A DNA stretch of 64,000 bases from Bacteroidota bacterium (GTDB taxonomy: Bacteria > Bacteroidota > Bacteroidia > AKYH767-A > 2013-40CM-41-45). The notes below the pieces were generated by a model. It had not been told where the DNA came from and did not search any database. It saw only the letters and a program-made list of their open reading frames with translations. The DNA is taken from assembly GCA_016713765.1 (NCBI GenBank), contig JADJON010000003.1, positions 372,001 to 436,000 of the forward strand. The letters run 5' to 3'. Each line of letters opens with the position of its first letter. The stretch's first letter is position 1. Below, one piece after another: positions 1 through 9,654 of this stretch. Both the position numbers and the translations under genes were made by a program.

Positions 1-299
1 ACACGCTCGGTGTCGGTTCCGGAGATCTGCTGCTTGAAGCGAACCTGCTTCAGGCTGAGCACGATCTCGGTCATATCCTCGACAACACCTTTGATCGTCG
101 AGAACTCGTGATCCACACCGGAGATCTTCACCGAAGTGATGGCGAAACCTTCCAGCGAGGAAAGGAGGATGCGACGAAGAGCGTTGCCGACGGTAATTCC
201 ATAACCCGGCTCAAGCGGGCGGAACTCAAACACGCCGGAGCGGTCGTCCGAGTTTACCATGATCACTTTGTCCGGTTTCTGAAACGCGAGGATGGCCAT
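1..299 (-). CDS. rpoA: RNA polymerase alpha subunit, N-terminal part (runs off the window)
   Basis: Alpha subunit that dimerises to nucleate assembly of the beta and beta' subunits. Only about 99 N-terminal codons are inside the window. The protein begins [12 protein letters not shown] and contains the alpha N-terminal-domain signature [17 protein letters not shown], followed by the stretch [14 protein letters not shown]. The ATG is at 297-299. It is the last visible gene of the ribosomal supercluster, 64 bases below rpsD, as usual for the alpha operon (rpsM, rpsK, rpsD, rpoA). The C-terminal domain lies outside the window. Confidence 0.96.
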   Translation of the reverse strand, partial: MAILAFQKPDKVIMVNSDDRSGVFEFRPLEPGYGITVGNALRRILLSSLEGFAITSVKISGVDHEFSTIKGVVEDMTEIVLSLKQVRFKQQISGTDTER

Positions 300-363
300 T
301 GTATCGTTGGGGAGTTAAGTATTGTTTGATTGAACAGGTTGGATCGGATGCCCGATCGTCAGA

Positions 364-969
364 TTACTTCGAGTACAATTCGACGATGAGCTGTTCCTTG
401 ATGTTCTCCGGGATCTGGTCGCGTGCCGGCAGGTTCAACACCTTGCCGCTCATCGTCGACTTGTCCCAGTCAAGCCAGGAATGCTTGTTCACGTGACCCG
501 TCACAGCTCCGGTAATGGCTTCCAGCGCCTTCGACTTCTCGCGAACCGCGACGACGTCGCCGGCCTTGCAGTTGAACGAAGCGATGTTAACCACCTTGCC
601 GTTGACGGTGATGTGACGGTGTCCGACCAACTGGCGAGCGGCCCGACGGGTCGGGGCGATACCCAGGCGATATACGACGTTGTCAAGACGGGTCTCCATC
701 AACTGGAGCAGGTTCTCACCCGTGATGCCCGTACGGCGGGATGCGCGATCGAAGATCTTCGCGAACTGGCGCTCGAGGATGCCATAGAGGAATTTAACCT
801 TTTGCTTCTCCTGGAGCTGAACTGCGTATTCCGATTGCTTCGCACGCTTCTTGGTCTGGCCGTGCTGGCCGGGAGCGTAATTCTTGCGTTCGAGTGCCTT
901 GTCCGGGCCGAAGATCGGCTCGCGGAATCGACGGGATACTTTGGATTTGGGTCCGGTATAACGTGCCAT
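364..969 (-). CDS. rpsD: Small-subunit ribosomal protein S4
   Basis: S4 is a primary 16S rRNA binder that starts assembly of the small-subunit body. The 201-residue protein begins [19 protein letters not shown] and is of normal length. The central S4 RNA-binding domain is visible as [20 protein letters not shown] followed by [11 protein letters not shown] (about residues 93-125). The N-terminus has no four-cysteine zinc motif, so it is the zinc-free form. In many bacteria S4 represses the alpha operon, and its position just before rpoA fits that, but no obvious S4 operator could be recognised here. Confidence 0.97.
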   Translation of the reverse strand: MARYTGPKSKVSRRFREPIFGPDKALERKNYAPGQHGQTKKRAKQSEYAVQLQEKQKVKFLYGILERQFAKIFDRASRRTGITGENLLQLMETRLDNVVYRLGIAPTRRAARQLVGHRHITVNGKVVNIASFNCKAGDVVAVREKSKALEAITGAVTGHVNKHSWLDWDKSTMSGKVLNLPARDQIPENIKEQLIVELYSK

Positions 970-1013
970 GAATCTTTGTTGTCAGGTGTTAGAGGATTGT
1001 ACTTCCGGTCGGG

Positions 1014-1421
1014 TTAGACGCGACGACGGCCGGGAGCGCGACATCCGTTGTGAGGGATCGGGGTGATATCCATGATCTCGGTCACCTCAATTCCATTCTG
1101 GTGGAGGCTACGCATCGCTGCTTCACGTCCTGCACCCGGTCCGCGAACGAACACTTTCACTTTGCGGAGACCCATGTCGTGGGCCACCTTCGAAGCGTCC
1201 GCTGCTGCCATCTGGGCGGCGTACGGCGTGTTCTTCTTGGATCCTTTGAAGCCCATCTTGCCGGCGGAACTCCAGGAAATCACCTGGCCCGACTCGTTGG
1301 TCAACGAGATGATGATGTTGTTGAAGGTAGCGGTCACATAGGCGCGACCCGTGGCCTCCACTTTCACCACTTTTTTCTTGGCCGTCTTGGCGGCCTTCGC
1401 TGCGTTGGTTTGCGTTGCCAT
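1014..1421 (-). CDS. rpsK: Small-subunit ribosomal protein S11
   Basis: S11 forms part of the 30S platform near the mRNA exit region. About 135 residues from the ATG at 1419-1421 ([17 protein letters not shown]). A TTG further upstream, ending at 1430, would add three residues but abuts the S13 stop and is less likely. Diagnostic segments are [18 protein letters not shown] and the C-terminal [18 protein letters not shown]. The N-terminus is a Lys/Ala-rich extension. It lies nine bases after rpsM and is almost certainly co-translated with it. Confidence 0.96.
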   Translation of the reverse strand: MATQTNAAKAAKTAKKKVVKVEATGRAYVTATFNNIIISLTNESGQVISWSSAGKMGFKGSKKNTPYAAQMAAADASKVAHDMGLRKVKVFVRGPGAGREAAMRSLHQNGIEVTEIMDITPIPHNGCRAPGRRRV

Positions 1422-1430
1422 GATGATCAA

Positions 1431-1808
1431 TTACATTTTAGATGCCTTCTTCTTGTTGGCAATGGTCTTACGTTTACCCTTACGGGTACGACAGTTGGTA
1501 CGGGTGCGCTGACCACGAACGGGCAGACCGTTCCGGTGCCGCATGCCGCGGTAGCTGTTGATATCCACCAGACGCTTGATGTTCAGTTGCGTCTCCGAAC
1601 GGAGCGCACCTTCCACCTTCATCTCGTTGATGATCGATCGGATCTTGTTGAGTTGGTCGTCGTTCCACTCCGACACCTTGGTGTTGAAGTCGATACCGGC
1701 TTCCCGGAGGATCCGTTGTGCAGAGGTGTGACCGATCCCGTAGATGTAGGTCAGCCCGATCTCTCCGCGTTTGTTTTTTGGTAAATCGATACCAGCAATA
1801 CGTGCCAT
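1431..1808 (-). CDS. rpsM: Small-subunit ribosomal protein S13
   Basis: S13 sits at the head of the 30S subunit and contacts the P-site tRNA and the large subunit. The 125-residue protein begins [19 protein letters not shown] and has the helix-two-turn-helix region [14 protein letters not shown]. The basic C-terminal tail [20 protein letters not shown] reaches toward the P site. Length and domain order are normal. It is the first gene of the alpha-operon part of the cluster, directly after rpmJ. Confidence 0.97.
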   Translation of the reverse strand: MARIAGIDLPKNKRGEIGLTYIYGIGHTSAQRILREAGIDFNTKVSEWNDDQLNKIRSIINEMKVEGALRSETQLNIKRLVDINSYRGMRHRNGLPVRGQRTRTNCRTRKGKRKTIANKKKASKM

Positions 1809-1844
1809 TATCTTGAGGAGTGTTTAGTTGTTGAAGTACAGGAA

Positions 1845-1961
1845 TCAGCCCTGGCGCTGTTTGAAACGCGGGTTCTTCTTGTTAATGACATACAAGCGGC
1901 CCTTGCGTCGCACAATGATGCAGTCTACGCTGCGCTTCTTGATGGCGGGTTTTACTTTCAT
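1845..1961 (-). CDS. rpmJ: Large-subunit ribosomal protein L36, cysteine-poor form
   Basis: A 38-residue gene starting [17 protein letters not shown] and ending NPRFKQRQG, which matches L36 end to end. The usual zinc ribbon (three Cys and one His) is reduced to a single Cys at position 14; the other ligand positions hold Ser, Asn and Phe. This makes it the zinc-independent C-minus type. It sits between infA and rpsM, the standard spc/alpha junction position. The start is the ATG at 1959-1961. Confidence 0.93.
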   Translation of the reverse strand: MKVKPAIKKRSVDCIIVRRKGRLYVINKKNPRFKQRQG

Positions 1962-2000
1962 CGCTTTGTTTGCTCTTCATGATCCCGGATTAGGGGATCG

Positions 2001-2222
2001 TTATCGTTTATAGCGGTAAGTGATTCTTCCTTTCGTCAGGTCGTAAGGCGACATTTCCACCTTGACTTTATCCCCGGGCAGGATCTTGATATAGTGCATT
2101 CTCATCTTACCGGAAATATGGGCGATGATCTCGTGACCGTTCTCCAATTCCACGCGGAACATGGCGTTGGAGAGGGCTTCGGTGATCTTCCCGTCCTGTT
2201 CGATATTTGCTTGTTTGGCCAA
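2001..2222 (-). CDS. infA: Translation initiation factor IF-1
   Basis: IF-1 blocks the ribosomal A site during initiation and helps IF-2 and IF-3. The 73-residue protein [19 protein letters not shown] is a single S1/OB-fold domain with the hallmark segments [20 protein letters not shown] and [20 protein letters not shown]. Length matches the family. It lies four bases after map, so the two are probably translationally coupled. Confidence 0.97.
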   Translation of the reverse strand: MAKQANIEQDGKITEALSNAMFRVELENGHEIIAHISGKMRMHYIKILPGDKVKVEMSPYDLTKGRITYRYKR

Positions 2223-2226
2223 CTTG

Positions 2227-3024
2227 TCAGTTGATAACCTTAATGTTAGTATTCGTTTTGAGCGCTTCCTCCACGTAGTCGAAAGAACTCAGTATGTCTG
2301 CTTTTTCCTTGCCAATCGCGACCGTGTGCTCGAAGTGCGCCGACGGTTTGTTGTCCGCCGTCCGGATGGTCCAGCCATCCCGCTCGTGCACCACCCCCTT
2401 CGTTCCCATATTGATCATGGGTTCGATGGCGATGACCAGCCCTTCGCGCAACACCAGCCCACTCCCCCGCTTGCCGTAATTCGGCACCTCGGGTTTCTCG
2501 TGCAGGTGGCGGCCGATCCCGTGACCGACCAGTTCGCGCACTACGGAGTAACCGTTTGATTCAGCATACTCCTGAATGGCGGAGCTGATATCCCCGAGCC
2601 GGTTTCCCGCGACTGCTTTCGCGATCCCTTCGTACAGGCATTCCCGCGTGATGCGCAACAGGTTCAGGGTCGATGCCGCTACATCCCCTACCGGAAATGT
2701 ATAAGCGGAATCTCCATAGAACCCATCTTTCAACACACCACAATCGACCGAGCAGATATCACCATCCTTCAATTCCGCCTTTCCCGGAATGCCATGTACC
2801 ACCTGCGAATTCACAGAGATACAAAGGCTGTTGGGAAAGCCATTGTAATTGAGAAAGGCTGGAACGGCACCCTGGTCACGAATAAACGTTTCCGCGATCC
2901 GGTCCAACTCAATCGTCGTTATGCCCGGCCGGATGGATTTCGCCACCTCGGCAAGGGTCTTGGCAACAAGTAAAGAACTCTGCCTGATCAGTTCGATCTC
3001 TTCGAGCGTCTTATAGTACAGCAT
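2227..3024 (-). CDS. map: Methionine aminopeptidase, type I
   Basis: Removes the initiator methionine from nascent proteins, using two divalent metal ions. The 265-residue protein has the full pita-bread ligand set: VVHGIPG (substrate His), [20 protein letters not shown] (two Asp), [18 protein letters not shown] (His), IEPMI (Glu) and FEHTVAI (Glu). There is no N-terminal zinc-finger extension, as expected for a bacterial type Ia enzyme. It lies between secY and infA in the spc operon, a common arrangement. Confidence 0.97.
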   Translation of the reverse strand: MLYYKTLEEIELIRQSSLLVAKTLAEVAKSIRPGITTIELDRIAETFIRDQGAVPAFLNYNGFPNSLCISVNSQVVHGIPGKAELKDGDICSVDCGVLKDGFYGDSAYTFPVGDVAASTLNLLRITRECLYEGIAKAVAGNRLGDISSAIQEYAESNGYSVVRELVGHGIGRHLHEKPEVPNYGKRGSGLVLREGLVIAIEPMINMGTKGVVHERDGWTIRTADNKPSAHFEHTVAIGKEKADILSSFDYVEEALKTNTNIKVIN

Positions 3025-3074
3025 CGCTCTTGGTCGGCTCCCCGGATTTTTGACGCCCGGGAAACCTGATCAGG

Positions 3075-4433
3075 TTAAACAGCGGAAGCAACGGTCGAAC
3101 GACCCTTGATCCGCCCACTCTTCATGAGCCCGTCGTAATGACGCATCAGCAGGTGGCTCTCAATCTGCTGAAGTGTATCCAGTACTACACCCACCATGAT
3201 CAGCAGGGAGGTCCCGCCGTAAAAGTGAGCGAAGTTGTTGTTGACATTCAATAACATCGCAAAGGTCGGCAAAATCGCGATGAGGGCAAGGAAGATCGCA
3301 CCCGGAAGCGTGATCTTCGACATGACGTCATCAATGAAATCCGCCGTGCTTCGACCCGGCTTCACACCCGGAATGAATCCGTTGTTCCGCTTCATGTCAT
3401 CCGCCATCTGGTTCGGGTTGACGGCGATTGCCGTGTAGAAGTAGGTGAACAGGATGATCAGCGTAGCGAATACGAAGTTGTACCAGAACGAAGTGTAGTT
3501 TCCGAAGGTGGTCAGAATTCCCTGCGAAGCAGAGGACTCCGGGAAATACTGGGCGATCGTTGCCGGGATGAACATGATCGCCTGCGCGAAGATGATCGGC
3601 ATGACACCGGCTGCATTCACTTTCAAGGGGATATACTGACGTACACCGCCGTATTGCTTATTGCCGACAATCTTCTTGGCGAAATTCACCGGAATGCGCC
3701 GCGTACCCTGCACCAGCAGGATCACGAAGGCAATCACGGCAGCAAGCGCTACCAGTTCGATCAGGAGCACGACCAATCCGCCACCCTGGTTCATGCGCGA
3801 TGCGAATTCGTCGCGGAACGACGCGGGCAGTCGGGCGATGATGCCGATCATGATGATCAGGGAAATACCGTTGCCGATACCCTTATCCGTGATCCGCTCA
3901 CCCAGCCACATCACGAAGATGGTCCCGGCCGTCAGAATGACGATGGAGGTCAGCCAGAACTGGAACGGCGACACCAATTCCGGATTGGATACGGAGATGA
4001 TGGCCGAAGGAACCTGAGCCTGCAGGTTAACGATGTAACCAGGGGCCTGGAAGCCGGTGATGATCACCGTCAGCCAACGGGTGATATTGTTGATCTTTTT
4101 ACGACCGCTTTCGCCTTCCTTCTGGAGCTTCTGGAAGTACGGAACTGCCATACTCAACAGCTGGATCACGATCGAAGCGGAGATGTACGGCATGATACCG
4201 AGCGCGAAGATCGACGAGTGCGAGAACGCGCCGCCGGAGAACATGTCGAGAAGACCCAAGACACCGCCGGACGTCTGCTGACGCAGGGCATCCAGTTGCA
4301 ACGGATCCACACCCGGAAGCACAATGTGCGAACCGAGGCGGTATACCAGCAGGAACAGCAGGGTGTTCAGGATCCGGACCCGGAGGTCTTCGATCTTGAA
4401 GATATTCTTAATCGTCTGGATCAGGTTCTTCAT
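3075..4433 (-). CDS. secY: Preprotein translocase subunit SecY
   Basis: Channel subunit of the SecYEG inner-membrane translocon. 452 residues with about ten hydrophobic spans. It starts MKNLIQTIKNIFKIEDLRVR and contains the conserved SecY segments LGIMPYISASIVIQLL and GNGISLIIMIGI. Cytosolic loops include QKEGESGRKKINNITRW and the loop around NPNQMADDMKRNNGFIPGV. The start ATG overlaps the rplO stop by four bases, indicating coupled translation. Confidence 0.97.
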   Translation of the reverse strand: MKNLIQTIKNIFKIEDLRVRILNTLLFLLVYRLGSHIVLPGVDPLQLDALRQQTSGGVLGLLDMFSGGAFSHSSIFALGIMPYISASIVIQLLSMAVPYFQKLQKEGESGRKKINNITRWLTVIITGFQAPGYIVNLQAQVPSAIISVSNPELVSPFQFWLTSIVILTAGTIFVMWLGERITDKGIGNGISLIIMIGIIARLPASFRDEFASRMNQGGGLVVLLIELVALAAVIAFVILLVQGTRRIPVNFAKKIVGNKQYGGVRQYIPLKVNAAGVMPIIFAQAIMFIPATIAQYFPESSASQGILTTFGNYTSFWYNFVFATLIILFTYFYTAIAVNPNQMADDMKRNNGFIPGVKPGRSTADFIDDVMSKITLPGAIFLALIAILPTFAMLLNVNNNFAHFYGGTSLLIMVGVVLDTLQQIESHLLMRHYDGLMKSGRIKGRSTVASAV

Positions 4434-4882
4434 GCCTCGATGATGGTCGTGGTTCCTCCTTTAGCTTCAATGGCGGCCTTTGCGGTAGCGGAGAAGGCGT
4501 GCGCCTTGACATCCAGCTTGGACTTCAACTCTCCGCGACCGAGGATCTTTACACGGTCACGCTTGCTGACCAATCCGCTCTCCAACAGGGAGGCGAAATC
4601 AATCGAACTGAGTTTCTTGGCTTCAGCCAGCTTCTGGAGCGTGTCCAGGTTGATGCCGTTGTATTCCTTGCGGAACGGATTCTTGAAACCGAACTTCGGA
4701 ACACGACGCTGCAAGGGCATCTGGCCACCTTCAAATCCGCGCTTCGCGCTGTAGCCGGAGCGGGACTGGGCGCCTTTGTGACCGCGTGTAGCGGTACCGC
4801 CCATACCGGAACCGGTACCACGGCCGCGGCGTACGTTGTTTCGAACGGAACCTTTCGCAGGTTTAAGGGACGACAAATTCAT
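4430..4882 (-). CDS. rplO: Large-subunit ribosomal protein L15
   Basis: L15 is a late-assembly protein of the 50S core. The 150-residue protein begins MNLSSLKPAKGSVRNNVRRG and continues with the Gly/Arg-rich loop GRGTGSGMGGTATRGHKGAQ, both diagnostic. The C-terminal part (VKILGRGELKSKLDVKAHAF) is also typical. The gene overlaps secY by four bases. Confidence 0.96.
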   Translation of the reverse strand: MNLSSLKPAKGSVRNNVRRGRGTGSGMGGTATRGHKGAQSRSGYSAKRGFEGGQMPLQRRVPKFGFKNPFRKEYNGINLDTLQKLAEAKKLSSIDFASLLESGLVSKRDRVKILGRGELKSKLDVKAHAFSATAKAAIEAKGGTTTIIEA

Positions 4883-4911
4883 GAGAAGGTCTTTCTTCGG
4901 ATTGTTAGTGA

Positions 4912-5091
4912 TTAGGCTTCCTTCACCTCTACCAGGTGCTGGACCTTGTTGATCATGCCCCGGATCTGGGCGGTGGCTTCCACCTCGACGCTGCGGTGCA
5001 TCTTCGTCAGGCCAAGTGCCTTCAGCGTACGCTTCTGGCTCTCGGGACGGTCAATGCCGCTACGGACAAGGGTGATTTTAACTTTTGCCAT
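4912..5091 (-). CDS. rpmD: Large-subunit ribosomal protein L30
   Basis: A 59-residue reading frame starting [20 protein letters not shown] and continuing [17 protein letters not shown], the standard bacterial L30 pattern. It has the normal length and position between rpsE and rplO. The start is the ATG at 5089-5091 and the stop is at 4912-4914. Confidence 0.95.
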   Translation of the reverse strand: MAKVKITLVRSGIDRPESQKRTLKALGLTKMHRSVEVEATAQIRGMINKVQHLVEVKEA

Positions 5092-5111
5092 GGGATTCGT
5101 ATAGAGGGTTC

Positions 5112-5630
5112 TTAACCGTTGAATACTCGGGCCATCTTGATGCCACGTTGCTGAGCAACCGTAGCCGGATCACGCATCTGCGCCAGCGCGTCGATCGTAG
5201 CTTTCACCACGTTGTGCGGGTTGGAACTACCCTTCGACTTCGCCAGTACGTTGTGGATGCCTACGCTCTCCAGAACGGCACGCATTGCACCGCCGGCGAT
5301 TACTCCGGTACCGGGTGCTGCCGGCTTCAGGAACACGTATGCGCCACCAAACTTACCGTGCGCTTCATGCGGAATGGTGCCTTTCATGACCGGCACTTTT
5401 ACCAGGTTCTTCTTCGCGTCGTCGATGCCTTTCTGTACAGCATCGGATACTTCTTTCGCTTTGCCAAGGCCGTGACCGACTACACCGGACTCGTCTCCTA
5501 CCACCACGATGGCGGCAAAGGTGAAGGCGCGGCCACCTTTGGTCACCTTGGTGACCCGGTTCACGCCGACCAGGCGGTCCTTCAGTTCGATTTCGCTCGA
5601 CTTGACGCGTTTAACGTTTGTTTCAGACAT
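5112..5630 (-). CDS. rpsE: Small-subunit ribosomal protein S5
   Basis: S5 acts in 30S assembly and decoding fidelity. The 172-residue protein has the N-terminal double-stranded-RNA-binding fold ([20 protein letters not shown], then [19 protein letters not shown]). The C-terminal domain carries [20 protein letters not shown]. Length and order are normal for the family. It is followed by rpmD after 20 bases. Confidence 0.97.
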   Translation of the reverse strand: MSETNVKRVKSSEIELKDRLVGVNRVTKVTKGGRAFTFAAIVVVGDESGVVGHGLGKAKEVSDAVQKGIDDAKKNLVKVPVMKGTIPHEAHGKFGGAYVFLKPAAPGTGVIAGGAMRAVLESVGIHNVLAKSKGSSNPHNVVKATIDALAQMRDPATVAQQRGIKMARVFNG

Positions 5631-5663
5631 GGTTTGTCTTCCTAATGAGAATGATCGTATCGT

Positions 5664-6017
5664 TTAGAATTGGAGTCCGGCTTCGCGGGCCCCTTCGGCC
5701 AGGGCTTTCACCCGGCCATGGTACAGGTAACCGCCACGGTCGAACACGCAGGTCTTGATGCCGCTCTGGACAGCCTTCTCGGCGATCTTCTTGCCGACTT
5801 CGCGGGCCAGATCGACCTTCGGTCCTTTGGTTGCAGTCATCTCCTTCGCTGCCGATGATACGGCTGCCAGGGTTACCCCCTGCACGTCATCGATCAACTG
5901 GGCGTAGATCTGCTTGTTGCTGCGGAACACCGACAGGCGGGGACGCTCGGCGGTGCCTTTAACCGTCTTGCGGATGCGGTAGCGGATATTGCTCCGGCGT
6001 TGTTGCTTCTTCAACAT
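5664..6017 (-). CDS. rplR: Large-subunit ribosomal protein L18
   Basis: L18 binds 5S rRNA together with L5. The 117-residue protein starts [20 protein letters not shown], with the basic 5S-binding tail, then [20 protein letters not shown] and ends with [20 protein letters not shown], all hallmark segments. Normal length and position between rplF and rpsE. Confidence 0.97.
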   Translation of the reverse strand: MLKKQQRRSNIRYRIRKTVKGTAERPRLSVFRSNKQIYAQLIDDVQGVTLAAVSSAAKEMTATKGPKVDLAREVGKKIAEKAVQSGIKTCVFDRGGYLYHGRVKALAEGAREAGLQF

Positions 6018-6025
6018 GGCTTCAA

Positions 6026-6580
6026 TTATTTTTTAGCGGCCGACTTACCGGCTTTCCGTCTGAGGACTTCATTCACAAATTTGACACCCTTGCCCTTGTA
6101 AGGTTCCGGCTCGCGCAGCGAACGGATCTTCGCGGCAACAGCACCCAACAACTGCTTGTCGGCGCTCTCGAGAATGATCATGGGGTTCTGGCCCTTATCC
6201 TGCTTCGTCGAGACTTTCACCTCAGCCGGGATGTCGAAAATCACGTGGTGCGAATAACCGAGGACGAGATCGAGCAATTGACCCTGGTTGCTGGCCTTGT
6301 AGCCGACACCCACGAGTTCCTGCTCTTTCTTGAAGCCCTGGGACACACCGATCACCATGTTGTTGATCAGCGAGCGATACAAGCCGTGCTGGGCACGATG
6401 CTCTTTCGATTCGGTTGCACGCTCGACGGTCAACGTGGTTCCGTCGATCTTGACGGTGATACCGTCGTTCAGCTTCTGCGTCAGCTCGCCCTTCGGACCT
6501 TTCACTTGAACGGTTCCGTCGGCGACCTTGATCTCCACCTTAGCAGGCAGGGTGATCGGAAGTTTACCTATGCGGGACAT
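6026..6580 (-). CDS. rplF: Large-subunit ribosomal protein L6
   Basis: L6 lies near the sarcin-ricin loop and the factor-binding site. The 184-residue protein begins [19 protein letters not shown] and contains [15 protein letters not shown]. The C-terminal signature [20 protein letters not shown] is intact, followed by a short Lys/Ala tail (GKSAAKK). It lies eight bases before rplR. Confidence 0.97.
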   Translation of the reverse strand: MSRIGKLPITLPAKVEIKVADGTVQVKGPKGELTQKLNDGITVKIDGTTLTVERATESKEHRAQHGLYRSLINNMVIGVSQGFKKEQELVGVGYKASNQGQLLDLVLGYSHHVIFDIPAEVKVSTKQDKGQNPMIILESADKQLLGAVAAKIRSLREPEPYKGKGVKFVNEVLRRKAGKSAAKK

Positions 6581-6601
6581 TGTAGTTGGATGCTTGTTGA
6601 A

Positions 6602-6997
6602 TTAATAAACGTAGCAGAGTACTTCTCCGCCTACACCGGCCGTGCGGGCCTCTTTATCGGTCATCACGCCCTTCGAGGTCGAGAGGATCGCAATGCCCAG
6701 CCCGTTGAGCACGCGCGGCATGCGCTCCAGACCCGCGTATTTGCGGAGACCCGGTTTGCTGATGCGCGAGAGGTTCCGGATGGCCGGAGCCTTGGTCACG
6801 GGATGGTACTTCAGGGCGATTTTAATAAGGCCCTGCTTGGAATCGTCTTCGAACTTGAAGTCCAGGATGTACCCCTTCTCCTTCAGGATCTTGGTCATCT
6901 CCTTCTTGAGATTCGAAGCCGGGATCTCCACGACACGGTGGTTGGCCCGTACGGCATTGCGAATCCGGGTGATGAAGTCTGCGATCGGATCAGTCAT
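6602..6997 (-). CDS. rpsH: Small-subunit ribosomal protein S8
   Basis: S8 binds helix 21 of 16S rRNA and in enterobacteria represses the spc operon. The 131-residue protein begins [20 protein letters not shown]. The C-terminal signature [20 protein letters not shown] and the ending GGEVLCYVY are typical. Normal length and position between rpsN and rplF. Confidence 0.97.
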   Translation of the reverse strand: MTDPIADFITRIRNAVRANHRVVEIPASNLKKEMTKILKEKGYILDFKFEDDSKQGLIKIALKYHPVTKAPAIRNLSRISKPGLRKYAGLERMPRVLNGLGIAILSTSKGVMTDKEARTAGVGGEVLCYVY

Positions 6998-7038
6998 CGT
7001 ATTAAGGGTGTTGTAGTCCGTTAGTCTATTGTTATGAA

Positions 7039-7308
7039 TTACCAGCTGGCTTTGGTTACGCCAGGAATCTTGCCTTCCAACGCAAGTTTGCGGAAGGTCA
7101 CGCGGGAAACGCCGAAGATGCGCATGTATCCGCGGGGACGACCCGTGAGCTTGCAGCGGTTGTGCTGACGTACCGGAGAAGCGTTCTTCGGGAGTTTGTC
7201 CAGAGCGATGTAATCGCCAGACTGCTTCAGCGCCTCACGCTTGGCTGCATACTTCGCGGCCATTTGCTGACGCTTTACTTCCCGTGCTTTCATTGATTCT
7301 TTTGCCAT
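7039..7308 (-). CDS. rpsN: Small-subunit ribosomal protein S14, long zinc-free form
   Basis: S14 sits in the 30S head. The 89-residue protein begins [20 protein letters not shown] and ends with [18 protein letters not shown]. The segment [19 protein letters not shown] is diagnostic. Only one Cys is present, so this is the longer zinc-independent form rather than the short CxxC one. Normal position between rplE and rpsH. Confidence 0.96.
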   Translation of the reverse strand: MAKESMKAREVKRQQMAAKYAAKREALKQSGDYIALDKLPKNASPVRQHNRCKLTGRPRGYMRIFGVSRVTFRKLALEGKIPGVTKASW

Positions 7309-7341
7309 GTCGATATCCGTGTTGGATGTTATTGTCTGCGA

Positions 7342-7893
7342 TTAATTGGTCCGGAACGGCAGTCCGAATTCACGGAGCAGCTCGATCGCCTCTTCGTCCG
7401 TCTTTGCCGACGTAACGAATGTGATGTCCATACCCTGGATCTTGTTCACCTTGTCGATGTCGATCTCCGGGAAAATGATCTGTTCGGTCACTCCCAGTGT
7501 ATAGTTGCCGCTGCCGTCGAATCCTTTCGGGTTGATGCCGCGGAAATCACGGATGCGGGGAAGCGCAACAGAGATCAAACGGTCCAGGAATTCGTACATG
7601 TTCGTCTCCCGAAGGGTGACGCGCACGCCGACCGGTACTCCGGCACGCAGCTTGAAGTTCGCAATGTCCTTGCGCGATTTGGTCGCTACGGCTTTCTGAC
7701 CCGTGATCATCGACATCTCGGCTACGGCGGAGTCGATGAGCTTCTTGTCGCTCACAGCATCGCCGACACCCTGGTTAACGCTGATCTTGAGCAGACGCGG
7801 AACCTGCATCACGCTGTCGTAATTGAATTTCTTCATCAGTGCCGGAACGATGTCATTCCGGTACTTGTCTTTCAGGCGCGGTACGTAACTCAT
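7342..7893 (-). CDS. rplE: Large-subunit ribosomal protein L5
   Basis: L5 binds 5S rRNA and contacts the P-site tRNA. The 183-residue protein contains the L5 signature [19 protein letters not shown], then [20 protein letters not shown]. Its ending [12 protein letters not shown] is typical. The start ATG overlaps the rplX stop by four bases, so translation is probably coupled. Confidence 0.97.
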   Translation of the reverse strand: MSYVPRLKDKYRNDIVPALMKKFNYDSVMQVPRLLKISVNQGVGDAVSDKKLIDSAVAEMSMITGQKAVATKSRKDIANFKLRAGVPVGVRVTLRETNMYEFLDRLISVALPRIRDFRGINPKGFDGSGNYTLGVTEQIIFPEIDIDKVNKIQGMDITFVTSAKTDEEAIELLREFGLPFRTN

Positions 7894-8228
7894 TTCTTGA
7901 TTACCTCCCCGGACTTTTTAGAGTATCGAACTAGTTTTCCACCCTCTTCACGGCGTCCTACGCGGGTCGTGTTACCCTTGCCGTCGACGACCATCACATT
8001 CGAGATGTGAATCGGCGCTTCCTGCTTCACAATGCCGCCCTGGGTGTTCTTGGCGTTGGGCTTGGTGTGCTTGGTCACCAGGTTCACACCTTCGACCAGC
8101 ACGCGGCGCTCGCTCACGAGCACCTCCAGCACGCGTCCCTGTGCGCCTTTGGAGTCACCGGCAATCACTTTCACGGTGTCCCCTTTGCGGACGTTCAGCT
8201 TCGCTTGCTTGTTGTTTTTTCTTTCCAT
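7890..8228 (-). CDS. rplX: Large-subunit ribosomal protein L24
   Basis: L24 is an early assembly initiator of the 50S subunit. The 112-residue protein starts [20 protein letters not shown] and has the KOW motif [18 protein letters not shown] (about residues 18-36). The segment [19 protein letters not shown] is typical. It overlaps rplE by four bases. Confidence 0.96.
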   Translation of the reverse strand: MERKNNKQAKLNVRKGDTVKVIAGDSKGAQGRVLEVLVSERRVLVEGVNLVTKHTKPNAKNTQGGIVKQEAPIHISNVMVVDGKGNTTRVGRREEGGKLVRYSKKSGEVIKK

Positions 8229-8253
8229 CGTTTCTTGTCTAAAACGGTTGAGA

Positions 8254-8622
8254 TCAGAGTACTTCCGGAGCCAGGGAGACGATCTTCATGAACTGCTTAT
8301 CACGAAGTTCACGTGCTACCGGGCCGAAGATGCGGGTTCCGCGCAATTCGTCCTGTGCATTCAGCAACACGACGGCGTTGTCGTCGAAACGGATGTACGA
8401 CCCGTCAGAACGCTTCACTTCTTTCTTGGTGCGGACCACGACGGCTTTCGAAACCGTACCCTTTTTGATATTACCGGAGGGCAGCGCGTGCTTTACCGTG
8501 ACGACGATCTTGTCGCCCAACGAAGCATAGCGCTTCTTGGTGCCGCCCAACACGCGAATGCAGAGTACTTCCTTGGCACCGCTGTTGTCGGCTACTACGC
8601 ACCGGGATTCCTGCTGGATCAT
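8254..8622 (-). CDS. rplN: Large-subunit ribosomal protein L14
   Basis: L14 forms an intersubunit bridge. The 122-residue protein begins [20 protein letters not shown]. It contains [20 protein letters not shown] and ends with [20 protein letters not shown], all diagnostic. Length is that of the family. It sits between rpsQ and rplX. Confidence 0.98.
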   Translation of the reverse strand: MIQQESRCVVADNSGAKEVLCIRVLGGTKKRYASLGDKIVVTVKHALPSGNIKKGTVSKAVVVRTKKEVKRSDGSYIRFDDNAVVLLNAQDELRGTRIFGPVARELRDKQFMKIVSLAPEVL

Positions 8623-8667
8623 GACTTTCCTTGGTTAACTGATTAATGATTCTGCTGTCCTACGGGA

Positions 8668-8940
8668 TTACTTAGCCCGCTCCAGGATCTGGGCGAGGCG
8701 CCAGCATTTGTTCTTACTCATCGGACGGGTCTCGGTGATCTTCACCAGGTCGCCGACGTTCGATTCGTTCTTTTCATCATGCGCCATGAACGTGGTCGTC
8801 TTCTTGATGAACTTCCCGTACATCGGGTGCTTCACCTTACGCTCGACAGCCACCACGATGCTCTTGTTCATCTTGTTGCTGACAACGACGCCGATTCGCT
8901 CTTTGCGCAGGCCGCGCTGCGGGGTTGCGGTTTGTTCCAT
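8668..8940 (-). CDS. rpsQ: Small-subunit ribosomal protein S17
   Basis: S17 is a primary 16S rRNA binder with an OB fold. The 90-residue protein contains [20 protein letters not shown], then [20 protein letters not shown] and [20 protein letters not shown]. Length is normal. It sits between rpmC and rplN. Confidence 0.97.
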   Translation of the reverse strand: MEQTATPQRGLRKERIGVVVSNKMNKSIVVAVERKVKHPMYGKFIKKTTTFMAHDEKNESNVGDLVKITETRPMSKNKCWRLAQILERAK

Positions 8941-8958
8941 GATTCTCCTTCGCGGTTA

Positions 8959-9162
8959 TTATTTCGACTGTTCTGCTTTGGCGCGCTTCGTTAGCTCGGT
9001 ATGGATCCGGGCGATGCCGCGGCGCATGTCGCGCATCTTCATCGGGTTGTCGACCGGCGATACCGCATGGTTCATGCGATACTTCACGTAGTTCGCCTTC
9101 TCCTCCTGCAAACGCAGCTGAAGCTCCTCAGACGTTAATTCCTTGATATCCTCTTTTTTCAT
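8959..9162 (-). CDS. rpmC: Large-subunit ribosomal protein L29
   Basis: A 67-residue protein, MKKEDIKELTSEELQLRLQE, made of two long helices, with the conserved turn region NPMKMRDMRRGIARIHTEL. L29 lies near the peptide-exit tunnel, where trigger factor (encoded at 19858-21231) docks. Length and position between rplP and rpsQ are standard. Confidence 0.96.
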   Translation of the reverse strand: MKKEDIKELTSEELQLRLQEEKANYVKYRMNHAVSPVDNPMKMRDMRRGIARIHTELTKRAKAEQSK

Positions 9163-9193
9163 GACAATCTTCCTTAGATGGTCCGTTATGGAT

Positions 9194-9613
9194 TTATGCT
9201 TCGAAATCGCGGCGGACGATGAACTTGGTCGTTACCTGCAGCTTCTGGGAGGCCAGACGCAAGGCTTCACGTGCCGTTGCTTCCGATACACCCTCGGCTT
9301 CGAAGATGATGGTACCGGGCTTCACGACGGCCACCCAAAATTCCGGGTTACCTTTTCCTTTACCCATACGTACCTCGGCAGGCTTGCGGGTGATCGGCTT
9401 GTCCGGGAAAATCCGGCACCACACCTGACCTTCACGCTTCATGTAACGCGTCAGCGCGACACGAGCTGCCTCGATCTGCTTGGACGGCAACCAGCCGGTC
9501 TCCAACGCCTTGATTCCAAAGGAACCGAAGGCCAGGGAATAACCGCGGGTCGCGTTGCCCTTCGGCACCATTTTATGCTGTTTGCGGAATTTGGTCTTTT
9601 TCGGTTGTAACAT
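9194..9613 (-). CDS. rplP: Large-subunit ribosomal protein L16
   Basis: L16 organises the A-site architecture of the 50S subunit. The 139-residue protein begins [20 protein letters not shown] and contains [20 protein letters not shown]. The segments [20 protein letters not shown] and [20 protein letters not shown] are diagnostic. Normal length, between rpsC and rpmC. Confidence 0.98.
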   Translation of the reverse strand: MLQPKKTKFRKQHKMVPKGNATRGYSLAFGSFGIKALETGWLPSKQIEAARVALTRYMKREGQVWCRIFPDKPITRKPAEVRMGKGKGNPEFWVAVVKPGTIIFEAEGVSEATAREALRLASQKLQVTTKFIVRRDFEA

Positions 9614-9654
9614 GATTGCTACTGCTTATTCGTTATTTAATGCCGCGATCAATA

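Noticed and set aside
3654..4754. Long plus-strand open frame opposite secY and rplO (366 codons)
   Set aside because: It mirrors two certain genes on the other strand; its translation is rich in His, Asp, Arg and Gln and resembles no family. Codon-bias shadow.
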